Shown: piece by piece, positions 20,673-31,938 of the stretch
How the letters are laid out: each line of letters begins with the position of its first letter
Numbering within the stretch: the first letter of the stretch is position 1
From: Roridomyces roridus
Lineage: Eukaryota > Basidiomycota > Agaricomycetes > Agaricales > Mycenaceae
Direction: 5' to 3'
NCBI GenBank assembly: GCA_029378245.1
Contig: JARKIF010000135.1
Span: 1-64,000 of the forward strand
DNA: 64,000 nt
Program-made: the position numbers and the translations under genes
Notes under the pieces: generated by a model
The model's input: the letters and a program-made list of their open reading frames with translations, nothing else
What the model was told of the DNA's origin: nothing
The model's database searches: none

Positions 20673-22267
20673 GGTGTTTCTGTCAGGGGATGAGGGAGGT
20701 TCGTTCGGGCTTGAAGGGACTCACACATGGCCCATGCGTTGGTGGTGAGCTGGCATGAGAGTGTACATTGGTGAGTGGAGGGGAGTGAAGATGGGGAGAA
20801 TGGAACGCAAAGTAGCACTCCATTTATACTGGAGTTGCGGCGCCAATTGAGATCTGCAGGTGGCTACCGCAAGGGGAATCCGGGTCCGGCGAATTTTGTA
20901 TGACCGAGGGTGTTCTTTGTGTGCCAAGGCGCCCGTAATCGCCATTGATATTGGAATTGGTTCAGGGGTTTCAAATCGCCGTTTTGCTGTTCTGGGCCAG
21001 TGCCGGCACGCGGAGGACGGCTGGGGAAACGGCTTTCTGGGCTTTTCTGGGTTTAGCTGTGGTAAAGTATCCACTAGACCGCGCGTCTCCGGGCAATCTC
21101 CGTGTATTGAATTCCAGTCCGTGTGAAATTAACGGTTACGTCGGACACGATGTGGCTTTGATCCGGCCAATTGCTGGGCACAAGTATACAGTCAGTTGAA
21201 CACAGTTCTCGCGTTGTCAAGTACCAGCATTCCCGCAGTCGACGGCAAGTCCCGGGTACATAAAATGGGAAGATGCAACTGAAGAACATCAAGAAAAGAC
21301 AATCTTTCAGTCAGGCCACTGATAATTCATATTTGTGACGGAACGCTAGTGGAACCCGGCTATTAAACCAGGCTCGTATGACCGCTAGTCCCCGCCCTGG
21401 GGCTGGCTCGCTGACGATCGAGGCCGACCTGGGCTGACGGCACCCCTCGGCACGCGGAGTCTCAAAATTGGCTCATCACGTAATACACGGCGCCATTCAG
21501 TCTCTTGCATCACGCCTCCATCTTCTGCAATTCCCTGTGGGTATTGCGGCGCCCTCAGTCTCCTTCTATCTTCCATATCAACAATCTCATCCAAGATCTA
21601 CGGAATCCCACGGATGGCGGCATGCAACTTCTGTGGCTCATTTCCGCTGGCTAAAAGATCCCCGAAAATGAATTGGCAAGTCAGTCTCGCTTATAGGTGA
21701 GCTCCTTCAAGTTAATGCACGGGGAGGTTCTACGACGATTCCTAGGTAACCGTCGGGGCAGCCCTTGCCCTTTGTTGGTCGCTGCGCAAAATTTGCCTCG
21801 TGCAAATCCTGCACGGGACCAATTCCTCTTCTGACAGAAGTACACGGACTTTGCGCGATTCAGGCGGGTCAGCCGCCCTACCCCACGCAACAATCAACGG
21901 ACCTTTTGCAACTGTATCGCCGCGCGCTTACCAGAACATTCTTCTCTGTCATCCTTCCTGCTTCTCCCCCACCACCATCATCCGTTCCGACTCCACCCCA
22001 TTGCCTGTTGAGTCGTCTAGTGGGGTAATCGAATCCGTTTGTCGGACTCACAGGAGATGATCGAGGTGGGATCTGCGGGAAAACGTTGCGGGAGCCTCAG
22101 GTGATGCATTAATTATACCCGTTTTCACAAGATCGCCGCCCTGGAATGGTCATCTCGGGTTGCAGATCGGAGTCACTAGGCAAACGCAGGGACGTAGTGG
22201 CACACCCCTGGGCCCAGGTTCGTTTCAGCAGGCCTGCATTCAGGCTGGCCTTCTTACGCACAGAGCG
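20673..22267. other. intergenic; no gene recognised
   Basis: Short open frames on both strands near 21385-21670 lack splice support or domains. A pyrimidine-rich stretch occurs near 21940-22000. Nothing else is supported. Confidence 0.4.
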
Positions 22268-22275
22268 GTATCGGC

Positions 22276-22660
22276 TAGGGTGCTGTTTTTAATGCCTGTT
22301 TGCAAACCGGTTTATAAACCGCTGTTTATAAACCCGGTTTATAATGTTTCTTGACGGATGTTCGGTTTATAAACGGCACACAGGATCAATCTGATACCAT
22401 CAATCGTGCTGATGGCAGTCTGATGAGTGTTCTACTTGCTCAATGGTGGGTCAAAGCCCAGTCAGAGCTTATGGAAACTCACAGAGGCACGTCAGAGGCT
22501 CCACCGTCCGGGGAAGGTGAAAATAGTTGACAAATGGCTCTCAGAACCGTGAATTTCCTCTTCTGCTATTCGGTTTATAAACTGGTTTATAAACGCCCTG
22601 TTTGCAAATCAGGTTTGTAAACCGGTTTTTAAGGGTATGGGAATTAAAAACAGCACCCTA
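22276..22660. mobile_element. hAT-type MITE with 8-bp target duplication
   Basis: The element is 385 bp with perfect 18-bp terminal inverted repeats beginning TAGGGTGCTG. It is flanked on both sides by the 8-bp direct repeat GTATCGGC (22268-22275 and 22661-22668). Subterminal regions contain several copies of GGTTTATAAACC-like palindromes, as transposase-binding repeats of hAT elements often are. There is no coding capacity. The 8-bp duplication and TAGGG end fit the hAT superfamily. Confidence 0.92.
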
Positions 22661-22668
22661 GTATCGGC

Positions 22669-23362
22669 CGAAGACCCGGCTGCAGAAAGGCCACGACTCG
22701 GCAAGAGGACAAGGCAAGACCCGAGTCCGTCCCTTCTGGCGCGTCTGAAATTAGACACATGGGATCGTCAGGCCACTCGTATAAACGCCGGCAGCTCACG
22801 CCCTGGAAATACCGAACACGCGTAGTGCGTTGGAGCGCACACTACTGGGGGGTGCGTGCTGATCATTTTTGCACCTGGACGATCGTACCAGGGCGGCCGA
22901 ATGACCGACGAATCCAATTTATTGACGCGATATCAGATTTTCATCGACGCGAAGCTCTCGCCAAGGGCGAGCGAGACCCGATTTAGCAGAGTTCCAGAGA
23001 ACATATGACCCGTAGGCCATTCCTGCGCAGTGATGGCGACTCCCGAGACGTCCGCCTAACTTACACCACGCAGATTGCCGGATCGTGGTAATGCCTCTAC
23101 CCTTATGCGAGGATGCGCAAATTATCGGTGCGTCGTGGGCAAATTTGAATTGCAAGACTTACGGCCAGCTTGAAATATCGCAACTCGTGCCAAGTTAGGT
23201 TTGCTTCACAAGGAACGGAGTTAGCAGTCCAGAATCTCGGCCCTTTGCCGTCAAACAAACAAACGGGTCCGTCAATGATTCGGAAAAAGGGTGCATCTAG
23301 AAGGGGAACCGGTTTTCATCGCATACCCCGGCTCGCTCGCCCCTGGCTCCCATCAACCGTCC
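22669..23362. other. intergenic; nothing recognised
   Basis: Spacer between the MITE and the aldo/keto reductase promoter, with no coding signal. Confidence 0.4.
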
Positions 23363-23372
23363 CCTTATATAT
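23363..23372 (+). promoter_or_regulatory. TATA-like element of the aldo/keto reductase gene
   Basis: A TTATATATTT sequence lies about 75 bp upstream of the ATG. Confidence 0.4.
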
Positions 23373-23444
23373 TTTCCTGGAACGAACAATTCACGGGTTT
23401 TGGCGACATCGCTTTCTTGCCTTCCTTCTAGTTTCCGCTCAGCC

Positions 23445-25118
23445 ATGGCTACGTCCGACGATCAGCACGAGCACAAGCACGAAACGTTTCAACTGGGCGA
23501 ATTCACCGTACCGCGGTTGTGGACCGGTCTGTGGCAGCTCTCGAGCAATGCGTGGGGGACTGCGCCTGTCTCAAAGGTGCGCCAAGCAATGCGGCGGCAC
23601 GTCGACTTGGGCCACACGGCGTTCGGTGGGTATAGCTGCTATGCGACATACACATTCATCTTTGCCCAATCACCGCGTTCTAACGGCTTATTTAGATATG
23701 GTACGTGACAATATACTATAGGCGGCTCGCCTCTTGCCGTGAATAATAATCGATTATATATCTTGCAGGGTGAGCTACTTTCAAATTCGCTTCTCTTCCC
23801 CACTCACCCACCCGTTCACCCACCTTGCCAGCCGACCACTATGGCAGGTGCATCCCTACAATCTGTCCTGGTACACAAGGCTGACCTGGATACCCTAGTG
23901 CGGAAATAATCTTTGTAAGTACCAGGGTCTGGATTCTGGCCAACGTACAGAGTCGATGAAATCTCAGGGTCAATTCCGCGTTTCGCTGGAAACGCCGGCA
24001 TCTGTCGTGGGGGCCACAAAATGGTGTGTCTTCAAGTCCACCGAGGTCACGCTCGAGGTCGTGGAGGAGGCCGTACGGCAGCGAATGGAGCGCATGCGTA
24101 CCGAGCGTGTGGATTTGTTGCAGGTGGCGTCACAAACACTTATTCTCCCACCTCAAGATCTCACCCTCGGTCCCCGCACAGTTTCACTGGCAGGACTATG
24201 CCGACAAGGGGTACATCCAAGCCCTCGAATATCTGTCTCAGCTCAAGGCGCGGGGCCTCATTGCGGCTATTGGCCTATGCAACTTTGACGCAGTGCGGAC
24301 AGAGGAGATCTGTGCCCACTTTCCAGGTATGATCGTCTCGAATCAAGTTCCGGTGCGTGCTTGGTAATACTTCTGTGTCCACATAAGCTGATACTCGGGC
24401 AGTTCTCGGTCATCGACATACGCGTGCTCTATGCGATGAAGGACGTCTGTTCCAAGTACGGCGTCAAGCTGTTGACATATGGGACGCTGGTGCGTGTGTG
24501 CCTTGCTCTTCGAGTCTTCGAGGCGACTGACTCACAGTCGGTAGTGTGGCGGGTTCCTGGCGGAAAGATGGATCGGGGAACCAGAGCCGGACCCATACTC
24601 TGGCTCGCTCAACCCGTCTCAGCGCAAGGTAAGCGCTCACATGCATGAAACTATGGCTGGCGTGATGGACGCACCGGCAGTATCTCGATTTTATTGTCAA
24701 AGCTTGGGGCTCGTGGGAGCTCTCCCAAGACCTCCTCGTCGTCCTGCATGACATCGGCCAGCTGCACGGAGCGAGTGTATCCAATGTCGCTACTCGCTGG
24801 GTACTCGATCACCCTATCGTGGGGGCCGTAATAGTCGGTGAGTCGCAGCTCCCGGTTTGTGGCTTGTTTCGTCTGCCTTGAATCCCTTCCTCCCGCCCAT
24901 TGATTCATTTCCACCACTCGGTGCTGTCATTTCGCAACGCTGACTTCCCTCGCCCAGGTGCCCGCCTCGGCTGCACAGAGCACGCCGCCGACAATTTAAA
25001 CGTCTACAAACTGGCATTGACTGCTGCGGATCGCGCGCAAATAGACCAAGTCATCGCCCGAAGCGCGGGCTCGCGGCTGAACGAGACGATTGGGGATTGC
25101 GGTTCGGAGTATCGTTAA
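23445..25118 (+). CDS. aldo/keto reductase with micro-exons
   Basis: Eleven exons (23445-23625, 23696-23700, 23769, 23832-23847, 23899-23914, 23968-24123, 24182-24352, 24403-24489, 24545-24628, 24681-24837, 24958-25118) sum to 1035 nt, 344 residues plus stop, the right size for the family. The catalytic Asp/Tyr motif FDMADHYGSAEIIFG is assembled from exons 1-6, including exons of 5, 1, 16 and 16 nt. All introns have GT-AG ends and are 50-120 nt. Other AKR landmarks are ATKWC (lysine), FHWQDY (active-site histidine region), LIAAIGLCNFD, SNQV and VGARLG near the NADPH-binding end. It reduces aldehydes or ketones with NAD(P)H, and the substrate is unknown. The start follows a TATA-like element and directly precedes the fold. 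Confidence 0.93.
23769..23769 (+). other. predicted single-nucleotide exon
   Basis: One G lies between a TTGCAG acceptor (intron 23701-23768) and a GTGAGC donor (intron 23770-23831). It supplies the first base of the GCC codon for Ala in DMADHYG. Without it, the 5-nt exon 23696-23700 and the 16-nt exon 23832-23847 are out of phase. Confidence 0.75.
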
Positions 25119-27486
25119 ATTAAAACCGAGTACACTAGCCATGCCAAGGCCAGTGTGCGGGTCTCGGACTCGCCCGCCTGCCCCTATCGTTTTCTTCTGT
25201 TTCCCTACTCATGTGGATGTCATAATAGATATGTATACCATCTACTGACACGAAATATATTCCCGCGAAACGTTGTTGCGGTCAAAATTTCGAGGGGCCA
25301 CCCACCGGTGAATTGTTTGTCCAGTTCGAGCCTTGTTGGAGCGCCCACGAATGTCAATCCGCGGGAATACGGAGATTCATCCAAAGGGATCATATCTGAC
25401 CGAAATGAGCACTGAATGTTGGGTTAGAGAAATCCGGCATGCGAGGAGGGTTTCAAGGATGCATTTCAATATTCTCGTGCGGGTAGCATTCTCGGGCCGT
25501 CGTAGGGTATGGAATGTCCAATGGAAACGCCCGGGTCGGGAACGTATACGTATCGAGTTGACAGCGTTGATACTTCTTCTGGCACTGCGGGAGATGAAAA
25601 GGCGCATGGCAGATGGTGATAGCCCTCGCGGTAAGGTGCTATCTGGTGTGTCGGATATTTCGGCGGATATTCCGGGGTCTACGGGGTTTTCGAGGCTCAA
25701 GGACCTGGTGTGGGTCCAACATCGTAGGCATCCCAGTGGCGCGGGCTCTAGAGTTGGCGGTGATTGGCCAGAAATCTATTGAAGACGGAGTTTCATCGAT
25801 TGCGACTTGAGAAGCCCCTCTGAATGCTTCCGGAATTGATATTGGACGAACGGGTGAATCCACCGGTATCAGCGGAGCATTTCACCCGCAGGCATTTCAA
25901 CGACAATCGAGATAGATGGACGAAAATGCGGGCAGTTAACGAAACTCGAAGCTGTTTGTCGGTTGGATTTAGTCATGCTCCAGTTCAGATCCGTGTCCGG
26001 CGCCTTTGTTAGAATGCGGGATGACAAGTATATGCGCCGGGAAAACAAACGCTTGCGAACACCAAGGGCGCTTCAGTGGTATCTCTTAGAGGATGACCGG
26101 CAGGCGGCCAGAGCCTCTTTCCCGCCATCGGCTCTCCGGGAAATCTATCGAGAACAAGGATAAGAAGCTAGTCATCATGTATTCATGCCCGCCGCCGATA
26201 GTCATCCATAGTGGATGTCCAAGATTCCATCATCGAGCCCCAGATCTGTAGCTGGTTGAGCGGAGGTTCGAAGAGAGTATCCATGGCCAGGCTCCGCATA
26301 TGTGTTTGGGGCGGTCTCCAAGTACATGCATCATGTGTCTATCAGCCGGTGCAGGAATTCGAGGCAGGAAGCAGGAGAATTCTGTTGGCACCTCGTGTTC
26401 CACATGCTGGCGGGGACCGTCGGGATGCCGCAGGATTCAGGAATGTCCACATCGCCTGAGGAAGATACCGTATACGGCGAACAGAGGCCGCAAGCAAGCT
26501 TCGGGATGCCTTCACGGTGGGAAGTCGGTGGAAAGTAACCTTGGCGATACGTGCCTGGGCCTGGAGCTATTTCTTGCCAGCATCCCGATTCTCGATAGGA
26601 GTCGATACTTGTACGTGATAGCGGTCTGGTTGGCGCTCGACCACTTGCGAGCGTGCACCATGCACCAGCATGTTTCTGGGTTGAAAAGTATGATAATCCT
26701 TGTTGACCCCGACTGGCAACTGATAATCAGGACACACAGAGGCAAGAGACACGTGTGCCGGGTGCACCGACCTTTGCCGATGCGATTCCGGCCGACTGTC
26801 CGCTGGAGCCGACGTAGGGGGCGTCAACTCATGATCCGCCGTCGTGATGCGGACGATCGCATTTCAGGGTGGCACTCACGTGATTTTAATTCCTTTCTCC
26901 TCAACGGCCACTATACCCAATGAAACCTGGGGCGATTTACGGTCACAGCCGGCTTACCTTACTCATGGCAGCCGCCAGCGATTCTCTGCGGGCACCGTGA
27001 CAATATCGGCCATATGGGATCTTCGAATCCCCGCCTCATCTGAGTCATCTGAACGGCTTCAAAACGGCTTCCAGTCGGGATAAAACACAGAAACTCCTCT
27101 CTCTACTGCGGTTACATGCGAATCCCCCCGTTTCTCCATCACCGGCCGCGTTGTCCGACGAGTTGGATTGGACCATTCCCATATCAATACGCTCCCTCTT
27201 CCCTGCCCCTTCTGCTGGAGAGCCTGTTCGATTCAGGGTCAGGTCATGGTGTGGAGAAGGTCAATCACTTTTTTGAAAATTTTCATTGGAGTCAGACCAG
27301 GCCAGGATGAAATAGAGTTGGTATATGCAACATGCCTTCCTGTTGGAATCCCACGGTTGAACATGAAATGGACGCGAGTGTTCCCATCTAGAATGCAAGC
27401 AAAACCTGAGCATAGAGTAGTAAATACGGCGAACAGAGAGCGGTATATTATAGCAAACAGCCAAGATACGTCTCGGGAATTCGATC
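25119..27486. other. intergenic; one tRNA-like unit
   Basis: Apart from the B-box unit at 27222-27274, nothing was recognised. A 207-codon plus-strand frame (26300-26923) looks like chance: it is Cys/Arg/His-rich with no domain. Confidence 0.5.
27222..27274 (+). repeat. tRNA-arm-like unit with oligo-T
   Basis: GCCTG-TTCGATT-CAGGGTCAGG followed by T6 at 27269-27274. The sequence is very close to the minus-strand units at 8012 and 8607. Confidence 0.5.
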
Positions 27487-29178
27487 CTACTGAGTTGGCG
27501 GATTGTCCTCAATCGGAAGCGGAATATATATGCCTGGATGCTCCAGCCCCGACAAAATCACCAGCACCTCTCTCCGGATACGCAACTCGTGAAGTTGGTT
27601 GCTCACAATCAGATCGAGCTCGCGGAAACGGCCCTTCAGCGACTGGACTTCGCAGGTAAAGGGGGAGGGCGGAGTAACGTCATCCGCCCTGGGACGGCGC
27701 CGTGAGCGCAAGAACTCCAACAAAACATTGTCATCGAATTGGAGGAGAGTTCTGAGCATCAAGGTGCGTAGGTTGGGAACCAACGGCTGCTGCGTGCCAC
27801 CGAGTGCCAGTCGCGACAGAAGTGCATCATCGATGAGATGGTGGTCGACGCCGTAGTCTCTCCCATCGTCGTGGAGGACTTGGTGGTCTGCAATGTGAAG
27901 GGACTCCAACGACGGCAGGGCCACCAGACAAGTCACAAGTTCCGCATGGGTGATGACCACCACTCCCAGGTCGAGGGATTGGAGTTTTGAAGCGAGTGGC
28001 GACGTTTTAGCGAGGGCCAAAAATCCGTCTGCGGGCCAATACACCTGGGAGTTTGGAAAGTTGGCGCAATCGAAAGACAGGTTGCGAAGGTGGGGTAAAG
28101 TGAGGCACGCCAAGAGTTTGTTGAAAGCGACGCGAATATCCTCCGTGTCACAAGAATCTGACAACTCTGCGGAGAATTTGATGATGTTGGATATAGTTCG
28201 TGGTGGTTTAAAGTCCTGTAAGGCGGCTTTCGTCCAATAGCTGATGTCGCCGAGCCAAAACTCGAAGCGGAAATCCGTCCCATGCGGCATGCGCGACATT
28301 GTTTCCAACACTCGTACAACGTCCGAAGGATCAATGCTCAGACAGCCCAGAGTCTGCAGCTGTCCAAGCGGTGGTGGGGCGATTTTTTTGAGGAGGCGAC
28401 CCGCGATGAGAAGACGCTGCAATTTGGGTGCAACCTCGAAAATGTTTACGCGGGTAGTGGCACCCGCGCAGAAAAGGACAAGAGTCTCGAGGGATGGTAG
28501 GTGACCCCTCGCTGCCGAAAGATGCAGTATCTCATCGGATTCGGAGAAGAGGAGGTCGACTGTTTTCCACCGATCGGAATGTTTGGCGAAGAGTTTGAGT
28601 GCTCGTGGATACGAAGTGGCGAGCTCCAGATGTAAAGAGCATTTTGCACCGCGATCCAGAGCAAACGACAACAGTCGAAGGTTTCTATCCATGAGCTTGT
28701 AATCTTTCGACCCTTCCATGTCCTCTTCCATGACCACAATTGTATCCCACAGAGAAGGAGTGCCCATAACGACGGTGTGCCATCGCGAGAATACCTGGGA
28801 CAGAGCGAAGAGGAAGATGATAGGGAGATTCGTGCGTCGGATCGGGAGAATGGCCTCGGATCGAGCGAAGATGCGGGCCAGCACTTCCGGCGGCATGCGA
28901 CGGATGGGAGTAAGCAAGCCCCGGCATTGACCCAGGTACGCTGCGAGGCTAGCTCGGTCGGATGCCGCGGCTTGGACACGTTGCTGTAAAACAGCGATTT
29001 CTTTCTCGCAATCCAAAATCTCCGTATCGCGGCGCTCCACCTCGTTTAACAACGAGGATATCGTGGATGCAATATGGGCCGGTGGCTCTGCGTTTGTACG
29101 GAGCAGAGCTAGGACGCGCCCGCTCTCATCGGCGCTGGGCAGCAGTTGAGACGGGGTAAAGGGAGTACGGGAATACAT
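27487..29178 (-). CDS. F-box protein A2
   Basis: This intact, intronless gene encodes 563 residues. The ATG at 29178 (MYSRTPFTPSQLLP) aligns with the start of paralogue A1, so the longer upstream frame is rejected. Domains: an N-terminal coiled coil (LLNEVERRDTEILDCEKEIAV); the F-box core LTPIRRMPPEVLARIF at about residue 80; SRWHTVVMGTPSLWD, typical of agaricomycete F-box proteins; then a long leucine-rich C-terminal half ending RELRIRREVLVILSGLEHPG. It is presumed to bind Skp1 and recruit substrates to an SCF ubiquitin ligase. Paralogue A1 lies 9.4 kb upstream in the opposite orientation. Confidence 0.88.
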   Translation of the reverse strand: MYSRTPFTPSQLLPSADESGRVLALLRTNAEPPAHIASTISSLLNEVERRDTEILDCEKEIAVLQQRVQAAASDRASLAAYLGQCRGLLTPIRRMPPEVLARIFARSEAILPIRRTNLPIIFLFALSQVFSRWHTVVMGTPSLWDTIVVMEEDMEGSKDYKLMDRNLRLLSFALDRGAKCSLHLELATSYPRALKLFAKHSDRWKTVDLLFSESDEILHLSAARGHLPSLETLVLFCAGATTRVNIFEVAPKLQRLLIAGRLLKKIAPPPLGQLQTLGCLSIDPSDVVRVLETMSRMPHGTDFRFEFWLGDISYWTKAALQDFKPPRTISNIIKFSAELSDSCDTEDIRVAFNKLLACLTLPHLRNLSFDCANFPNSQVYWPADGFLALAKTSPLASKLQSLDLGVVVITHAELVTCLVALPSLESLHIADHQVLHDDGRDYGVDHHLIDDALLSRLALGGTQQPLVPNLRTLMLRTLLQFDDNVLLEFLRSRRRPRADDVTPPSPFTCEVQSLKGRFRELDLIVSNQLHELRIRREVLVILSGLEHPGIYIPLPIEDNPPTQ

Positions 29179-29590
29179 CGAGCAAGAGTTGTAGATGCTG
29201 GATGTGCTAAGACTTCTGCTATGAGTCACTACAGTGGAAATGGTCCCCGACTCACACGGGCGGCACACAGAAGACCGAGGAGACTACTAGAAAATTTCCG
29301 GAATCAGTGTGTCGTGGCAAGTGGGTGGGTCCTCGAGCGTGGCTCGATGACGAGTGGTGTGGAGATGGTGGTTGACGAAAAAGCCGATCAACATAACGTG
29401 ATATCACAGCCAACTCCGCATCGGCCCGGCCGCCCGGTAGTCAAGTAATCCCTTTGTCGGAGTCCTCAACGACCGCCATGATTTCACGAGGCCCGCGGGA
29501 AAATAGGTGACTAGCTTTTGACTAGCCAAATACTTGTACTGTGTACAATCCAATATCAGTCCAGTCGCAAACCAACCCTAGTCAAACCCC

Positions 29591-29649
29591 CGCCCGTTCG
29601 ATTCGGCACCAGGTCTTGAACATGTCCGAGTCGCGACCCACTCTTTTTT
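29591..29649 (+). repeat. tRNA-arm-like unit with oligo-T
   Basis: GCCCGTTCGATTCGGCACCAGG, a B box, followed by T6 at 29644-29649. Confidence 0.5.
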
Positions 29650-29735
29650 CTATCTAATTCCCGCCTCATGTGGGCTCCAGTAGTGACAGCGGTGGATGGA
29701 TGGTGAGATAATCCGATCTGAAAGTCCTAAAGGGA

Positions 29736-29788
29736 CGCCCCGTTCGATCCGGGACCAGGACCATGTATTGTAATCCCATAGTGTTTTT
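29736..29788 (+). repeat. tRNA-arm-like unit with oligo-T
   Basis: GCCCCGTTCGATCCGGGACCAGG, with T5 at 29784-29788. It is the nearest relative of the unit 145 bp upstream, sharing the ACCAGG tail. Confidence 0.5.
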
Positions 29789-29946
29789 GCTTTAGCATTC
29801 ACTTTTTGGTTGACAACAAGCGTGGTGTGCCAATGTGCCCGGAGCGTCCAATAATTTATGTACCTGTATTCCACATTGTGAGTATTATTATAAGGCGATA
29901 AATGTCCTTCCGTCCCTCAGTGAATACACTTTACACAGCTAGCCCC

Positions 29947-31120
29947 TCACACATCCTCCGAATACGCCGGCGGCGGAACGACAAATTCCTCCTCCTCGCG
30001 CAACGGGACACCCTTCTCCCCCAACCCATACGTTCTCGCATTCGCCTTCTTCTTCCTCACAGCAAGCGGCTGCGTCACCGTCGACGAACTAGCAAGCCCA
30101 GAATCCGAATCGTCCTCGTCATCATCGGCGGCGGCGGCGAGCAAGCCATATGCCTCCGAATCTCCGCCGTGGGGCGACTGGGCAGCTGCGAGAGCCGACA
30201 TACGGCTACGGCTACCGCGCGTTGAGACTGGAGGCGGCGTGGGAGGGAGGATGAACGGCGTGACATCCTGCGTCTTCCCCCAGCTGTCTCTCACATTACT
30301 CCGCATCTGCTTACCACCGCCGGCATTTCGCTTTCGCCGCCAGTGGAAGAAGAAGAAAAAGAAGAATCCAGCGATGAGGGCAGAGGCGCCGAGACCCGCG
30401 CCAAGGCCGAGGGCGAGGACTTTGATGGTCCCGGCAGCTGCTGAAGAAGAGGGAGAGGGGGAAGAAAGAGTGGTGATTTGCGTGGGGCTATAGTCGGCCG
30501 CCGTACTGAGACTCGTCATCACCGCGTTCATGTCGATGCTGGAGGAGTCGATGCTGGAGGATACGGAGGCGGAGGGGTTGGGGAGCCCGTCGTCAATCGT
30601 GTATCTGTTGGTATCCATTAGCCCTCTCCAACCGAACACGAGACAAAAGGCAAACGCACATGAATCCATCCGAAATGACGAATGTGTTCGACATCAATGC
30701 GGGTCCGGGCGCACCAAGTATAAGCCTGTGCGTCGTATTCTGCAGGCCCGTCTTGCTCCACCTGACGGCTGCCGGCGCCGATTCCGACGCACTTATAGAT
30801 GTGGTAGCAGAGTTGGGGTCCGTAAGGTTGACAAACTCAATCGCGGTGTCGTCGAGTGCTACGACCGTGCCGATTTCGAACGGCCAGAGGGAGGCGAGGT
30901 AGTATATCGCCACGCCTAGAAACACTCAGCTCGTAGGAACCGTTAACAAGCACTTGAAGACGCACCGGTAAAAGTGATCGTCGCCGTCGCATTCGGCCCC
31001 GTCCCAAGCGAATGGCTCCCATTGCTATTGAGGCTACTCCTCAAGCCCGACTCCCAGGCGCTCCGCGGGCTGTACGTGATACTCGGATCTGTATCGTCGA
31101 GGGTGACGTTCTGCAGAGCC
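29947..31120 (-). CDS. single-pass membrane protein with extracellular domain (5' exon unresolved)
   Basis: The supported exons read NVTLDDTDPSITYSP, GPNATATITFT, GVAIYYLASLWPF and ALDDTAIEFVNLTD. They continue through NTFVISDGF joined to IYTIDDGLPNPSAS across an intron (GTGCGT..CAACAG). A Ser/Pro-rich stalk leads to a transmembrane helix (KVLALGLGAGLGASALIAG plus FFFFFF), a basic stop-transfer HWRRKR, and an acidic cytoplasmic tail ending PPPAYSEDV. Several N-glycosylation sequons lie on the outer side. This architecture is common in agaricomycetes, perhaps as a wall sensor (inference). A strong pyrimidine tract and CTGCAG at about 31121 suggest that the signal-peptide exon lies upstream. 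An ATG at 31172 is out of frame. Confidence 0.75.
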
Positions 31121-31726
31121 GCAGTGGTGAGGTGGAAGAAAAAGAGAGGGGAAGAAGAAGAATAGGGCGCATAGCGAAGAGAAGATGAAGAAGGAAGATG
31201 AAAAGGTGAAAGGAAAGGTGTCTCCGGCGTCCGTGTGTCCGGCTAGATTCGCCTACCAAGGCTGTGAGAGCGCCGCCCGAGCGGGGACGTCGGGTAGAAA
31301 AAGCCAATACATACATCAAAGCCTTTGGTAAAAGCGAGTAGACAGTGGCCCGAGTCGGCTTGAGATGGAGCGACCATTTCGAATCTCGGACCACTACACT
31401 GTCCAGCAAGTCGTCTTCCAATCGTCTTCTACCTGCTCGTGCCCATCGGACGCACTCCGATCGGCGCCCAATGCGCGTACGGCATTCTGGACGGTGTTTT
31501 GAAGCAGCGGTGGGCGCTGACAAGCGGCGTCCGAGGTGGCCGTTGTCAAGAGGTGATGCGGCTGTGCAAGCAAGGATCAGCCATCCCGTCTAGATCAGGT
31601 CGGAACAGTCCGGCAGGGTCTTCAGATGAACTTGCACGATGTTGAGCTCGGAATGCACTCTAGATGTGATATACTGCCGTGTTATGCCAAGTGCGCAGTT
31701 GCTCTGTGCCGGTGGAGCGCGGAGAG

Positions 31727-31777
31727 GCGCCTGTTCGAATCCGGTGGCTATCATCAATCCATATCATGAGCCTTTTT
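31727..31777 (+). repeat. tRNA-arm-like unit with oligo-T
   Basis: GCGCCTGTTCGAATCCGGTGG, with T5 at 31773-31777. Confidence 0.45.
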
Positions 31778-31938
31778 ATCAGCGTAATACCCATGCAACG
31801 GACAAGAAACAACATTGAACATACAGGAAAGTCTGGTTTGGACCGCCGCTATTTTGAAGATCTTCAGACATCACTGGTGGTGCAGAATCTGCTGCAGCTT
31901 CCGACCCCAGGTGAATACACAGGTCCGAGTCACAGAGA

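Larger units (their letters stand above)
29179..29946. other. divergent spacer with two tRNA-like units
   Basis: This contains the units at 29591-29649 and 29736-29788. No protein gene is seen. Confidence 0.5.

Noticed and set aside
21385..21671. Small frames on both strands
   Set aside because: No recognisable domain, start context or splice signals to choose between strands.
26300..26923. 207-codon plus-strand frame in the AKR to F-box interval
   Set aside because: No domain, odd Cys/Arg/His composition, no splice or promoter context.
27487..29268. Longer 593-codon reading of F-box A2
   Set aside because: The extra N-terminal 30 residues have no counterpart in paralogue A1. The ATG at 29178 aligns with the A1 start.
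31041..31523. 160-codon minus-strand frame with an internal Met at 31172 as start of the membrane protein
   Set aside because: It is out of frame with the conserved NVTLDD exon. A good pyrimidine tract and CTGCAG indicate that the exon begins at 31120 with its signal exon elsewhere.
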